Origin: Haloferax prahovense DSM 18310
Lineage (GTDB): Archaea; Halobacteriota; Halobacteria; Halobacteriales; Haloferacaceae
Assembly (NCBI RefSeq): GCF_000336815.1
Contig: NZ_AOLG01000008.1
Span: 379,742 to 443,741, forward strand
Length of the DNA stretch: 64,000 bases
Direction of reading: 5' to 3'
The translations under genes and the position numbers were made by a program. Below are positions 27,324 to 35,529 of this stretch, piece by piece. How positions within the stretch are numbered: position 1 is the stretch's first letter; every line of letters starts with the position of its first letter. The notes under the pieces were generated by a model. It did no database searches. It saw only the letters and a program-made list of their open reading frames with translations, and had not been told where the DNA came from.

Positions 27324-28421
27324 CTATTTCTCGCCCGGATACGTCGGGAGCCGCGCCGACACCGCGCTCCCCTCGACGAACGGGAGCGACTCGCGGGTCG
27401 CGCCGACGCGGTCGTCACCGACCGCGACTTCGAGGTCGTCGGCGTCGAGGCCGTAGTCCACGAGCGCGAAGCCGATGGGTGATTCGAGCATCGGGCTCTC
27501 GACGGCGCGGGTGACGGTCCCGACCGGGTCGCCGTCCGCGGAGACCTCGGCGCCCGCGTCGGGGAGGTCGTCGGCGCGGAAGCCGACGAGTCGGCGCGAG
27601 GGCCGCCCGCGGTTTTCGACCTTCGAGACGACCTCTTGGCCGACGAAACAGCCCTTGTCGAAGTCGAGCGCGTTGCGGACGCCGACGACGTTCGGGAGGT
27701 TGCCGCGGAGTTCCGACTCGAAGAGCGGCGTGCCGGCCTCGGCGGTGAGGCTGTCCCACGTCTGGTAGCCGACGGGGACCGAGGGGTTGCCGTAGAACAG
27801 CAGCGCGTCGAGCACGTCTTCGGCGTCCTTCGCGCGGCAGATGACGTCGTAGCCCTCCTCACCGGTCGGGTTGTCGGAGGCGACGACCGTGACGCCGAGT
27901 TCGCCGCCGATAGAGCCGCGGACGAAGGAGAGCTCCGGTTCGGGCGCGCCCGCCCCCGAGAGGATGCTCGCCACCTTCTCGGTGGACTGCGGGCCGTGGA
28001 CGCCGAAGACGCCGAACTCGTCGGACGCGTCGCGGAGTTTGACGCGCTGGAGGAACGTCTTCGAGCGCCACTCTTCGACGAGCGGTTCGGCGCGGTCCCG
28101 CGGGGTGAAAATCAGCAGTCGCTCGCCCGCGTTGTAGACGTACATCTCCGTCTCGATGCGGCCGTCGGGGTCTAAAAGTAGGGCGTAGACGCCCTCGCCG
28201 TCCTCGTCCGGGACGGTGTTGGTCACCGCGTTGTCGACGTAATCGACCCGGTCTTCGCCCTCGACGACGACGACGCCGTAGCCGTGTTCGATGACGCCGA
28301 CGCCGTTTCTGACGGCGCGGTGGGTCCGCTCGGGGCGGCCGTAGTGGCTCACGACCTCGATTCCGCCGCGCGTCTCGAACGTCGCACCGTGTGCCTCGTG
28401 GATGTCGGCGACGAGTGTCAT
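27324..28421 (-). CDS. ygfZ: YgfZ/GcvT-family folate-binding protein
   Basis: A 365-aa protein of the aminomethyltransferase fold. The motif KGCFVGQE (about residues 240-260) is the YgfZ hallmark, with the invariant Cys needed in tetrahydrofolate-dependent iron-sulfur enzyme maintenance. The N-terminal segments (HYGRPERTHRAVRNGVGV, then GVYALLLDPDGRIETEMYV) match the family and distinguish it from true glycine-cleavage T protein. No other gcv genes are nearby, supporting YgfZ. Start 28421 (MTLVADIHEAHG) is preferred to one 39 bp upstream. Confidence 0.85.
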   Translation of the reverse strand: MTLVADIHEAHGATFETRGGIEVVSHYGRPERTHRAVRNGVGVIEHGYGVVVVEGEDRVDYVDNAVTNTVPDEDGEGVYALLLDPDGRIETEMYVYNAGERLLIFTPRDRAEPLVEEWRSKTFLQRVKLRDASDEFGVFGVHGPQSTEKVASILSGAGAPEPELSFVRGSIGGELGVTVVASDNPTGEEGYDVICRAKDAEDVLDALLFYGNPSVPVGYQTWDSLTAEAGTPLFESELRGNLPNVVGVRNALDFDKGCFVGQEVVSKVENRGRPSRRLVGFRADDLPDAGAEVSADGDPVGTVTRAVESPMLESPIGFALVDYGLDADDLEVAVGDDRVGATRESLPFVEGSAVSARLPTYPGEK

Positions 28422-28558
28422 TACCCCCCGTTTCGCCTTCGGCGCGTAAAACCCTCCCACTCCCGGACGACTCGCCCGGCTTTCGGTCGGCGGTCCGCCG
28501 GCGACGGCCGCGGGCGGACCGGACAGTCAAAACGAGTCCGTTCTCCGCGCTGGCTCGC

Positions 28559-28858
28559 TCAGAGCCCGAACCGCTCGCGGAGTCTCTCGAACAACGACGC
28601 GTCCTCTTCGACGGCTTCGCTCGGGTCCGGAACGACGCGCTCGTCGGCGTGGATGAGCACCCCCGTGTCGGCCTCCTCGACCACGATGAGGCCCTCGTCT
28701 TTCAGCGCCGACAGCGCCTCTTCGATGGTGTCGATGTCGGCGTCCACGGCGGCACGGAGTTCGAACACCGTCATCCCCTCGTCGTGGCGGTCGACGAGCG
28801 CGTCGAGCACCGCGACCTCGATGTCGCGGCGGTTCCGGAACTCCCGCCTCGCTCTCAT
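28559..28858 (-). CDS. Winged-helix protein, DUF6432 type
   Basis: A 99-aa protein with a predicted winged helix: helix VAVLDALVDRHDEG, then MTVFELRAAVD, DIDTIEEALSALKDEGLIVVEE and a beta wing (TGVLIHADE). It may bind DNA or serve as a small adaptor. The acidic C-terminal tail is short. I recall the name DUF6432 for this family in haloarchaea. It is divergent from the zinc-ribbon gene at 28963 with 104 bp between. Confidence 0.8.
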   Translation of the reverse strand: MRARREFRNRRDIEVAVLDALVDRHDEGMTVFELRAAVDADIDTIEEALSALKDEGLIVVEEADTGVLIHADERVVPDPSEAVEEDASLFERLRERFGL

Positions 28859-28962
28859 AGCGGGTACATCGTTCGCCTCCTGTTTACTTGTACCGCCCGT
28901 CTGACGGACGTCCGACAGGCAGGGGGTACCTTTTTGTTTCCGAACCCCGGAATCCTCGCGTA

Positions 28963-29958
28963 ATGGGACTTACTTGCCGTCTTCTCGGGCACTCCTACGG
29001 AGACCCCGAGACGGAACGGGAGCGAGAGGAACGCGGCGACGAGGTGGTCGTCTCGATTCGGGAGATACAGGTCTGTTCGCGGTGCGGACACGAACAGGTC
29101 ATGAGCGAGAACAAGGAGGTCACGGCCATCCGAACGCCCGAGGAGGTCGGGATGACGGAGGGCGAAGTCGAGACCGCGGCCGCGGGGTTCGAACCGGCGA
29201 ACCCGCAGCCCGGCGTCTCCGACAGCGAGGACGCCGCCATCGAGACGGCTCCGGACGCGGAGACGCAGGCCGAGGTCGACGACGCCGCTGCGGACGCCGA
29301 CGCCGGCGCGGACCCCGCGGCGCAACAGCCGGCCGAGACCGCGAACGCCGCCGACGCCCAGCCCGCAGACGGGCCGGACGCGGCTGACGACGCCGGGAGC
29401 GTCGACGCCCCACCGGTGACCGACGACGGCATCATCCTCGACGACGACGAGGAGCAGTCGGCCACCCGCGACCGGACGCAGTGGCCCGACGAGGTCGACG
29501 AGGTCGAGACCGACGACCCGACGCCGCCGGCCGACGGCGACGACGCGGAGTTCATCGACGCGGACGCCGAGGCGGGCGTCGGAGCCGACGCCGAAGCGGA
29601 GCCCGAACAGGCACAGACCCGCGAACGCGGGGCGTGGCCCGACGCGCCGGGCGACGACGAGGGATGGAACGCTCAGCCCGACGACGGCGAGCCCGTCTCG
29701 GTCTCGTTCGGCGGCGGACTGGCCCCGGAGGGCAACAGCTCGCCGAGCCAGCAGTCGAACGGTCAGTACGTCGAGGCGGAGGAAGACGACTTCGTCCGCG
29801 CCGACGAGTCGAACGTCGGAAACGAGGCCCCCGACGACGCCGTCGAGTACTACTGTCCGAACTGCGGTCACGCCCGCGGCGCGTCCTCGTCGTCGATGCG
29901 GGCCGGCGACATCTGCCCCGAGTGTAAAAAGGGCTACATCGCCGAGCGGGAATCCTGA
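28963..29958 (+). CDS. Acidic linker protein with N- and C-terminal zinc ribbons and duplicated TRxRxxWPD motif
   Basis: A 331-aa protein; similar haloarchaeal proteins are called DUF7093 in my memory. The N-terminal module has C5, H10 and a CSRCGHE knuckle. The C-terminal ribbon is YYCPNCGH...ICPECKKGY. Between them lie about 220 disordered residues, very rich in Asp/Glu/Ala. Within the linker, TRDRTQWPDE (from residue 168) and TRERGAWPDA (from residue 219) repeat the pattern TRxRxxWPD. Such motifs in disorder look like docking sites. ATG 28963 is the first start giving the Cys module. Function unknown. Confidence 0.8.
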   Translation: MGLTCRLLGHSYGDPETEREREERGDEVVVSIREIQVCSRCGHEQVMSENKEVTAIRTPEEVGMTEGEVETAAAGFEPANPQPGVSDSEDAAIETAPDAETQAEVDDAAADADAGADPAAQQPAETANAADAQPADGPDAADDAGSVDAPPVTDDGIILDDDEEQSATRDRTQWPDEVDEVETDDPTPPADGDDAEFIDADAEAGVGADAEAEPEQAQTRERGAWPDAPGDDEGWNAQPDDGEPVSVSFGGGLAPEGNSSPSQQSNGQYVEAEEDDFVRADESNVGNEAPDDAVEYYCPNCGHARGASSSSMRAGDICPECKKGYIAERES

Positions 29959-30028
29959 CCGCGGCACGCCCTCGCAGGCGTCGCAGAGTCGCGAAACAGG
30001 TAAACCATCCCCTGTCGAAAAGGCGTCC

Positions 30029-30409
30029 ATGAAGGAGTACAAGATGCGTCGTGGGGAGACGCTCGAAGAGCGAATTCCGGACATGAAAGCGACGGTCGAA
30101 GACTACTTCGGCCCCATCACGGACACCGAGGAGTTCAAAGGAAGCGACCTCTACGTCGTCGGCGAGCCCAAGAACCCCGTGTTCACCCGCATCGTCGCCG
30201 GTGCGGTCAAGTACTGCGGCAAAAAGGACAAGCTCGCGGTCAACTTCGAGGAGGCCGACCCGGCCGACCTCGCTCCCGAAGACCTCGAAGCCGCGGGCGA
30301 GGCCGTCAGCGCGAAGAACGACTTCCTCCTCGAGGCGACGGGCCGCGACGCGAAGTCCCGCCGCGACTCGATGAAGCGCGCGGTCGAAGACGACGCGCCC
30401 GACGTCTGA
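30029..30409 (+). CDS. DUF5611 family protein
   Basis: A 126-aa soluble protein starting MKEYKMRRGETLEERIPDM. The family is widespread in haloarchaea and has no known function. It combines an N-terminal helix, a beta-rich core (DLYVVGEPKNPVFTRIVAG, then KDKLAVNFEE) and a helical C-terminus. It is on the same strand as the preceding zinc-ribbon gene, 70 bp downstream, possibly co-transcribed. Confidence 0.85.
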   Translation: MKEYKMRRGETLEERIPDMKATVEDYFGPITDTEEFKGSDLYVVGEPKNPVFTRIVAGAVKYCGKKDKLAVNFEEADPADLAPEDLEAAGEAVSAKNDFLLEATGRDAKSRRDSMKRAVEDDAPDV

Positions 30410-30535
30410 GCCGTCCGACGCGGTCTGGTTTTTCTCGCACACTCACCCGCCGAGCGGTGGTGCCGCCAGCGAAACGTACATATTGCTACCGCGTGACACT
30501 CCCGCTGTCAGCGACTGCGAAACCGCCGAACACGA

Positions 30536-30562
30536 ATTTTTATTTCGATTCTGAGTAAAAAT
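30536..30562. promoter_or_regulatory. AT-rich inverted repeat upstream of the UspA promoter
   Basis: ATTTTTA (30536-30542) and TAAAAAT (30556-30562) are perfect inverted repeats with a 13-bp spacer. They lie just upstream of the TATA box CGATTAAGTG (30571-30580), which is 28 bp before the UspA ATG. AT-rich dyads stand out in this GC-rich genome and this one is well placed for a regulator. A further dyad, TGACA/TGTCA, lies at 30494-30510. Confidence 0.45.
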
Positions 30563-30602
30563 CCCCGGCACGATTAAGTGACGTCGGGGCGAACGGGCTG
30601 GT

Positions 30603-31061
30603 ATGGCTATCGAAACTATCTTGCTCGCGGTCGGCGCGGGCGACGCCGATCGAATCGACAGACTCGCCGAGGAGACAATCGACGTGGCCGGACCGACCGG
30701 CGCGACGGTCGTCATCGGACACGTTTTCACGAGAGACGAGTACGACGAGGCGCTCGACAACCTCGATTTCGACATCACGGCCGAGGAGGTCTCTGCGGAC
30801 GACGTGGCCCGACGACACGCCATCGTCCGAGAGCTCACGCGGCGCTTCGACGACGCGGACATCGACTACGTCGTCCACGGCCGAGTCGGCCGCCACGGCG
30901 AGAAGCTCGTCGAACTCGCGGGCGAGGTCGACGCCGACCGCCTCGTCGTCGGCGGTCGAAAGCGCTCGCCGACCGGCAAGGCCGTCTTCGGCAGCGTCGC
31001 ACAGGAGGTCATGCTCGAATCGCCGTGTCCCGTGACGTTCGTCCGCGCGGACACCAAGTGA
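30603..31061 (+). CDS. Universal stress protein (UspA family)
   Basis: A 152-aa single-domain Usp starting MAIETILLAVGAGDADRIDRLAEE. The nucleotide-loop region VVGGRKRSPTGKAVFGSVAQEV corresponds to the GxxG-x9-GS motif, but the second Gly is Lys, so ATP binding may be altered. The C-terminus (ESPCPVTFVRA) is standard. The mRNA is probably leaderless. Confidence 0.92.
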   Translation: MAIETILLAVGAGDADRIDRLAEETIDVAGPTGATVVIGHVFTRDEYDEALDNLDFDITAEEVSADDVARRHAIVRELTRRFDDADIDYVVHGRVGRHGEKLVELAGEVDADRLVVGGRKRSPTGKAVFGSVAQEVMLESPCPVTFVRADTK

Positions 31062-31138
31062 CGACTCGCGGCGGCACGGTCGCCGGAACGACCGGTTTCG
31101 CAGGCAACTACATATCTTAGCGCGCCGTCAGCTCCCGC

Positions 31139-31816
31139 ATGGACCACTCCATCGATTACCGCCCGTCGTTCGCCCTCCTCACCGTCTCGCTCGACGAGGG
31201 CGAGTCGCTCCGGTCGGAGGCCGGCGCGATGGTCAGCTACTCCGACGGCATCGACATCGAGACGAACGCGAAAGGCGGCCTCTTCGGGTCGCTCAAACGG
31301 AGCGTCCTCGGCGGCGAGTCGTTCTTCCAGAACACGTTCAGCGCGCGGCAGGCGGGCGAGGTATCCTTTGCGCCCCCGCTTCCGGGCGACATCGTCCACC
31401 ACCGCCTCGAAGACGAGACGCTCTACGTGCAGTCCGGGTCGTACATCGCCTCGGACCCCGCGCTCGACCTCGACACCTCCTTCGGCGGCGCGAAGACTTT
31501 CTTCGGGAGCGAGGGGCTGTTCCTGCTCAAACTGACCGGCACCGGCGACAGTTTCCTGTCGAGCTACGGGGCCATCCACGAGGTCGAACTCGGCGAGGGC
31601 GAGCGTTACACGGTCGATACCGGCCACATCGTCGCCTTCGACGAGACGACGAGCTTCTCGGTCGAGCGCGTCGGCGGCCTGAAGTCCACGCTGTTCAGCG
31701 GCGAGGGGCTCGTCTGTACGTTCACCGGCCCGGGAACCGTCTGGATGCAGTCGCGCAGCATGGAGTCGTTCCTCTCGTGGCTCATCCCCAAACTCCCGAC
31801 CAACAACTCCGCGTAG
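31139..31816 (+). CDS. AIM24/TIGR00266 family protein
   Basis: A 225-aa beta-rich protein. Segments SLRSEAGAMVSYSDGIDIET, GGLFGSLKRSVLGGESFFQNTF and the C-terminal SRSMESFLSWLIPKLP are the conserved marks of the TIGR00266/AIM24 family, found in all domains of life. The biochemical role is unknown; the mitochondrial relative affects membrane organisation. No signal peptide. It follows the Usp gene by 77 bp on the same strand. Confidence 0.9.
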   Translation: MDHSIDYRPSFALLTVSLDEGESLRSEAGAMVSYSDGIDIETNAKGGLFGSLKRSVLGGESFFQNTFSARQAGEVSFAPPLPGDIVHHRLEDETLYVQSGSYIASDPALDLDTSFGGAKTFFGSEGLFLLKLTGTGDSFLSSYGAIHEVELGEGERYTVDTGHIVAFDETTSFSVERVGGLKSTLFSGEGLVCTFTGPGTVWMQSRSMESFLSWLIPKLPTNNSA

Positions 31817-31901
31817 GCGGTGGCCGCCGACTTACATCGCGGCGAGTAAATCTACCGAGAATCCCGCTTAGTTAAGTGGAGGGCGCATCGCTATGGGAAC
31901 G

Positions 31902-32870
31902 ATGGCGTACTACGTGGGCGTCGACCTGGGGGCGACGAACGTCCGTTCCGTGGTGGGCGACGACGATGGAACTATCCTCGGAGAGGCCCGTGACAACACT
32001 CCGCGCGGCCCGACCGGAATCGCGATCACCGAGGCGGTCCTCGGCGTCGTCCGCGAGGCGTGTGCCGAGGCGGGTATCGACCCGAGCGACGCGGTCGCGG
32101 CCGGCATCGGTGCTATCGGCCCGCTCGACCTGGCCGAGGGCGCGGTCGAGAACCCGGCGAACCTACCGGACACCATCGACCGCATCCCGCTGACCGGTCC
32201 CCTCTCGGTGCTCTTGGAGACGGACGAGGTGTACCTGCACAACGACACGAACGCCGGGGTCATCGGCGAGCGGTTCCACTCCGACCGCAACCCCGACGAC
32301 ATGGTGTATCTCACTATCTCCTCGGGTATCGGCGCGGGCGTCTGCGTCGATGGGCACGTCCTCGCCGGGTGGGACGGAAACGCCGGCGAGGTCGGTCACC
32401 TGACGCTCGACCCGAACGGCTTCATGACGTGCGGGTGCGGACACAACGGTCACTGGGAGGGCTACTGCTCGGGGAACAACATCCCGAAGTACGCCCGCGA
32501 ACTCCACGAGGAGGACCCGGTCGACACCGAACTTCCCGTGTCGGACCCCGATTTCTCCGCGGTCGACGTGTTCGAACACGCCGGCGAGGACGAGTTCGCC
32601 GACCACATCATCAACCAACTGGGCCACTGGAACGCGATGGGCGTCGCCAACATCGTCCACGCGTACGCGCCGCTCATCATCTACGTCGGCGGCGCGGTCG
32701 CGCTCAACAATCCGGACCTCGTGTTAGAGCCCATCCGCGAGCAGATGAGCGAGATGGTCATGTCGAACATCCCCGAGATTCAGCTGACGACGCTCGGCGA
32801 CGAGGTCGTGGTCGAGGGGGCGTTGGCGAGCGCGATGACCGGCGGAACTGGCGACCGCTCGCGGCTGTGA
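31902..32870 (+). CDS. glk: ROK-family sugar kinase, probable glucokinase
   Basis: A 322-aa kinase. The ATP-binding DLGATN is at residues 8-13, the catalytic HNDTN at 113-117 (Asp115), and SGIGAGVCVDG follows. The ROK zinc motif is present as H166, C177, C179, and His184 where the usual third Cys stands (CGCGHNGHWE). This class phosphorylates glucose in haloarchaea, where glucose is otherwise mainly oxidised by the semi-phosphorylated Entner-Doudoroff route. ATG 31902 or 31893 could be the start; a TATA-like CTTAGTTAA at 31867-31875 fits either. Confidence 0.85.
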   Translation: MAYYVGVDLGATNVRSVVGDDDGTILGEARDNTPRGPTGIAITEAVLGVVREACAEAGIDPSDAVAAGIGAIGPLDLAEGAVENPANLPDTIDRIPLTGPLSVLLETDEVYLHNDTNAGVIGERFHSDRNPDDMVYLTISSGIGAGVCVDGHVLAGWDGNAGEVGHLTLDPNGFMTCGCGHNGHWEGYCSGNNIPKYARELHEEDPVDTELPVSDPDFSAVDVFEHAGEDEFADHIINQLGHWNAMGVANIVHAYAPLIIYVGGAVALNNPDLVLEPIREQMSEMVMSNIPEIQLTTLGDEVVVEGALASAMTGGTGDRSRL

Positions 32871-33325
32871 GGCCGCGAGGATTCGCGGGTTTCGGCGCAG
32901 GTGGCACCGGTGACAGGTCTCGACTGTAACGCGGTGCTTAGTTTCCCACCCCGAGTTATCTCGATTGATACTCGGTGGCGCAATGTTATAACCCCGGTCG
33001 AGAAACGCGATGGTGTGCACCCGACGACGCCGAGTCGCTCGGCGCGCCGGTCGGCGCGTTCCCGTTCTCGTCGAACCGAACGGTGCACGGGCGTTCCACC
33101 GGAAGCCTAGAACGGGACTGGTCGACAACCCCCACCACCATCGTCGACCGACCGACGCCGAGGGGGTATCCACACCCACCCACCCACCCATCCCCATCGG
33201 CGTCGCTTCAGTTCTCACGCAACCCAGTGCAGACTGAGCGGTCCCCGCTTTCCCCCGGTCCCCAGGCCTTCCCGCTACCCAAGGACCTCCGTCCGATTTT
33301 TCTCCTCGGCACTCTCAGACTCACC
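32871..33325 (+). other. 455-bp intergenic region with a strong orphan TATA box
   Basis: The region holds an imperfect dyad centred near 32964 (CCGAG...CTCGG). A near-consensus GTTATAACC at 32985-32993 follows, predicting a start near 33015, about 310 nt before the next gene. A CACC/CCCA microsatellite (about 33170-33190) also lies here. A short frame from ATG 33010 (75 codons, Arg/Pro rich) is not convincing as a gene. The region could be a long 5' UTR or contain a small RNA. Confidence 0.4.
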
Positions 33326-34801
33326 GTGGACCGCCGCCAGTTCCTCCGCTCCATCGGCGTGAGCGCGGTCGCCGCCACGACCGTCTCCGTCGCCGGTTCC
33401 CGCCCCATCACCGCCCATCCCGGTCCCTTCGAGCCGCTGGGTCGCATCGATATCGACGGCGCGAAAGAGGCCGTGGTCTCCGCCGACGGCCAGACCGTCT
33501 TCGTCGCCGCGACCAGCGGCTACGCTGTCGTCGACATCGCCGCGCCCGACCACCCCGAACTCCTCGCCGAGCGCCGCGACCCGCTTTCCGACCGCGAGGA
33601 CGGTCCCTTCCGCGGCATCTACGACGTGAAGCTCGACGGGGACACGCTCCTCGTCGTCGGCCCGGCCAACCCGATTCCGGGCGCGCCGGCGGGCGTCCTC
33701 GTCGTCGACGTGTCCGACCCCGCGACCCCCGAGGAAATCGCGTTCCACGAGACGGAGTTCCCCATTCACAACTGCTTCGCCGCCGACGGGCGGGCGTACC
33801 TCACCGCCAACGACGGCGACCGGAACCCGCTGGTCGTTCTCGACACCGACACCGGCGACGAACTCGGCCGCTGGTCGGTCGTCTCCGCGGACGACCGCTG
33901 GGCCGACGTACCCGCCTCGGTCCGGTCCGTCCACGACGTGTGGGTCCGCGAGGGCGTCGCGCACGTCGCCCTCTGGGACGCCGGGACGTGGCTCGTCGAC
34001 CTCTCGGACCCCGCGTCGCCGTCGGTCCTCGGGTCGGTCTCGCCCGGCGACCCCGAGGAGCTGTCGGGGTTGGGTGCCCGCGACCGCCGCCGCGAGGGGC
34101 GGACGCCGCCCGGCAACCACCACTACGTCGCCACCGACGACTCCGGCGACCTCCTCGGCGTCGGCATTGAGTCGTGGGCCGTCGAAGTCGAACGCGACGA
34201 CGGGACGACCGACCTCGTCGGCGGGCCGAGCGGCGTCGAACTCTGGGACGTGTCGGACCCCGCGACCCCGGAACGGCTCTCGACTATCGAGCCGCCGGCC
34301 AGTCCGGACCCGACGGTCGGCGGCGTCTGGACCACGGCGCACAACTTCGACTTCCGCGACGACCGGCTCTACACCTCGTGGTACCGCGGCGGCGTCAAAC
34401 GCCACGACGTGTCGGACCCGACCGACCCCGTCGAACTCGCGTGGTGGCGCGACCCCGAGCGCGCGAGCTTCTGGACCGCGCGGTACGCCTACCCCTTCGC
34501 CGACGAGGGCGTGTTCGTCGCGTCGAGTTGGGGCGTCGGCGACGCGTCGCCCGCGCTCTACACGTTCCCCGACCACGCCGGCGACCAGCGCGACCCGCCG
34601 ACGCTCGGTCCCGAGACGACCACCGAATCGCTCGTCAACACGCCGACGCCGACGCCGACCGAGACGACTGCGCCCGAAGCCGGAGGCGAGTCGTCGGAAT
34701 CGACATCGACGACCGACGCGCCGGGGTTCGGACTCGGTGTCGGCGCGGCGGCCCTCGGCGTCGCCGGCTGGCTGGCCCGTCGTCACCGGCGGCGCGACTG
34801 A
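33326..34801 (+). CDS. Tat-exported LVIVD-repeat propeller with PGF-CTERM-like anchor
   Basis: A 491-aa surface protein. The GTG start gives [14 protein letters not shown], a Tat signal with twin Arg and FL. LVIVD-type blades follow, each with a [15 protein letters not shown] segment (at least four: [50 protein letters not shown]). A Thr-rich linker precedes the end PGFG plus a hydrophobic stretch and RRHRRRD. This is the pattern of PGF-CTERM, which archaeosortase A removes to attach a lipid. Upstream in-frame codons are ruled out because they run through the promoter region. Confidence 0.85.
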   Translation: MDRRQFLRSIGVSAVAATTVSVAGSRPITAHPGPFEPLGRIDIDGAKEAVVSADGQTVFVAATSGYAVVDIAAPDHPELLAERRDPLSDREDGPFRGIYDVKLDGDTLLVVGPANPIPGAPAGVLVVDVSDPATPEEIAFHETEFPIHNCFAADGRAYLTANDGDRNPLVVLDTDTGDELGRWSVVSADDRWADVPASVRSVHDVWVREGVAHVALWDAGTWLVDLSDPASPSVLGSVSPGDPEELSGLGARDRRREGRTPPGNHHYVATDDSGDLLGVGIESWAVEVERDDGTTDLVGGPSGVELWDVSDPATPERLSTIEPPASPDPTVGGVWTTAHNFDFRDDRLYTSWYRGGVKRHDVSDPTDPVELAWWRDPERASFWTARYAYPFADEGVFVASSWGVGDASPALYTFPDHAGDQRDPPTLGPETTTESLVNTPTPTPTETTAPEAGGESSESTSTTDAPGFGLGVGAAALGVAGWLARRHRRRD

Positions 34802-34971
34802 GGGCGGCGCGACCGCGGGCGACCGGCTCCGACGCCCGATGCGCCGATTCACTGGCTTCCGTGGTTCCCCCGCCGAATCTATCACGAACGACCGAGACAG
34901 CCTTTCTCTCGCCGGCCGGCGCGTTGGGAGAACCGTTTCATTCTAATCCGTGGGGCTCGAAGCGTCGGGGT

Positions 34972-35304
34972 ATGAGCGACGAGTCGGAGAGCCTCAAAGA
35001 GCGCGTCGAGACGTGGATGGTCGGCCAGATGCCCATCATCCAGATGCACGGCGGCAACAGCGTCGTGCGCAAGGCCGATGCGGAATCGGGGGAAGTCGTC
35101 GTCGAACTCGGGGGCGCGTGCGCCGGGTGCGGCATCTCGAACATCACCGCCCAGAACATCCAGTCGGACCTCATCATGACGTTCGACGAGATTACCGACG
35201 TGCAGGTCAAGGTCCCCAGTTCCGGCGACCACGGCAGCAGCACCGTCGAGGGCGGCCGCGGCGGCGAACTGCAGTACGGCGACGAGGGGCCGGGTCACTT
35301 CTAA
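34972..35304 (+). CDS. NifU-like iron-sulfur scaffold protein (C-terminal domain type)
   Basis: A 110-aa protein starting [19 protein letters not shown]. The NifU C-terminal domain contains the [10 protein letters not shown] loop with Cys50 and Cys53 (CxxC), which together bind a labile Fe-S cluster in homologues. The C-terminal tail is a short disordered Gly-rich segment. It is likely a Nfu-type carrier, delivering clusters to target proteins. No other Fe-S genes adjoin it. ATG 34972 gives the family N-terminus. Confidence 0.9.
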   Translation: MSDESESLKERVETWMVGQMPIIQMHGGNSVVRKADAESGEVVVELGGACAGCGISNITAQNIQSDLIMTFDEITDVQVKVPSSGDHGSSTVEGGRGGELQYGDEGPGHF

Positions 35305-35308
35305 CCCA

Positions 35309-35375
35309 CCTTTTTTCACGGGGTCCTCGGCAACTTCGTTGCCTCGAACCCCGCCAAAAAATCTGGACCAAAAAA
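35309..35375. terminator. Long imperfect hairpin flanked by T- and A-runs
   Basis: T6 at 35311-35316 precedes GGGGTCCTCGGCAAC, which pairs with GTTGCCTCGAACCCC (12 of 15 positions, loop TTC, about 35320-35352). A6 runs follow at 35356-35361 and 35370-35375. It lies between nifU (+) and the convergent fau-1 gene (-). The arrangement suits a bidirectional terminator. The rest of 35376-35529 holds nothing I can identify. Confidence 0.6.
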
Positions 35376-35529
35376 GGCGGCTACTCCCTCCGGTCGTAGC
35401 CGTACGGTTCCCTCCAACACTCGCACCCTGTTCCGCGGTTCTCAGTACGTATTTTCGACGACTCCCGCCACCACGACGTCTGAGTCCTCCCCGGCAACGA
35501 CGACTGACCGTCTTCCGGAGTTGCGACGC

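Noticed and set aside
33170..33192. CACCCACCC microsatellite as a regulatory repeat
   Set aside because: Too short and in a region of general C/A richness; no symmetry or relation to a promoter.
33010..33237. 75-codon frame after the orphan TATA box
   Set aside because: Arg/Pro/His-rich with no fold signal, and its ATG is too close to the TATA box (about 21 bp). Not listed as a gene.
32975..33325. N-terminal extension of the LVIVD protein
   Set aside because: The extension would include the TATA box and place a Tat signal far from the N-terminus. GTG 33326 is the sensible start.
34174..34971. Forward frame upstream of the NifU-like start
   Set aside because: It is an Arg-rich out-of-frame reading of the LVIVD gene. 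The family N-terminus begins at 34972.
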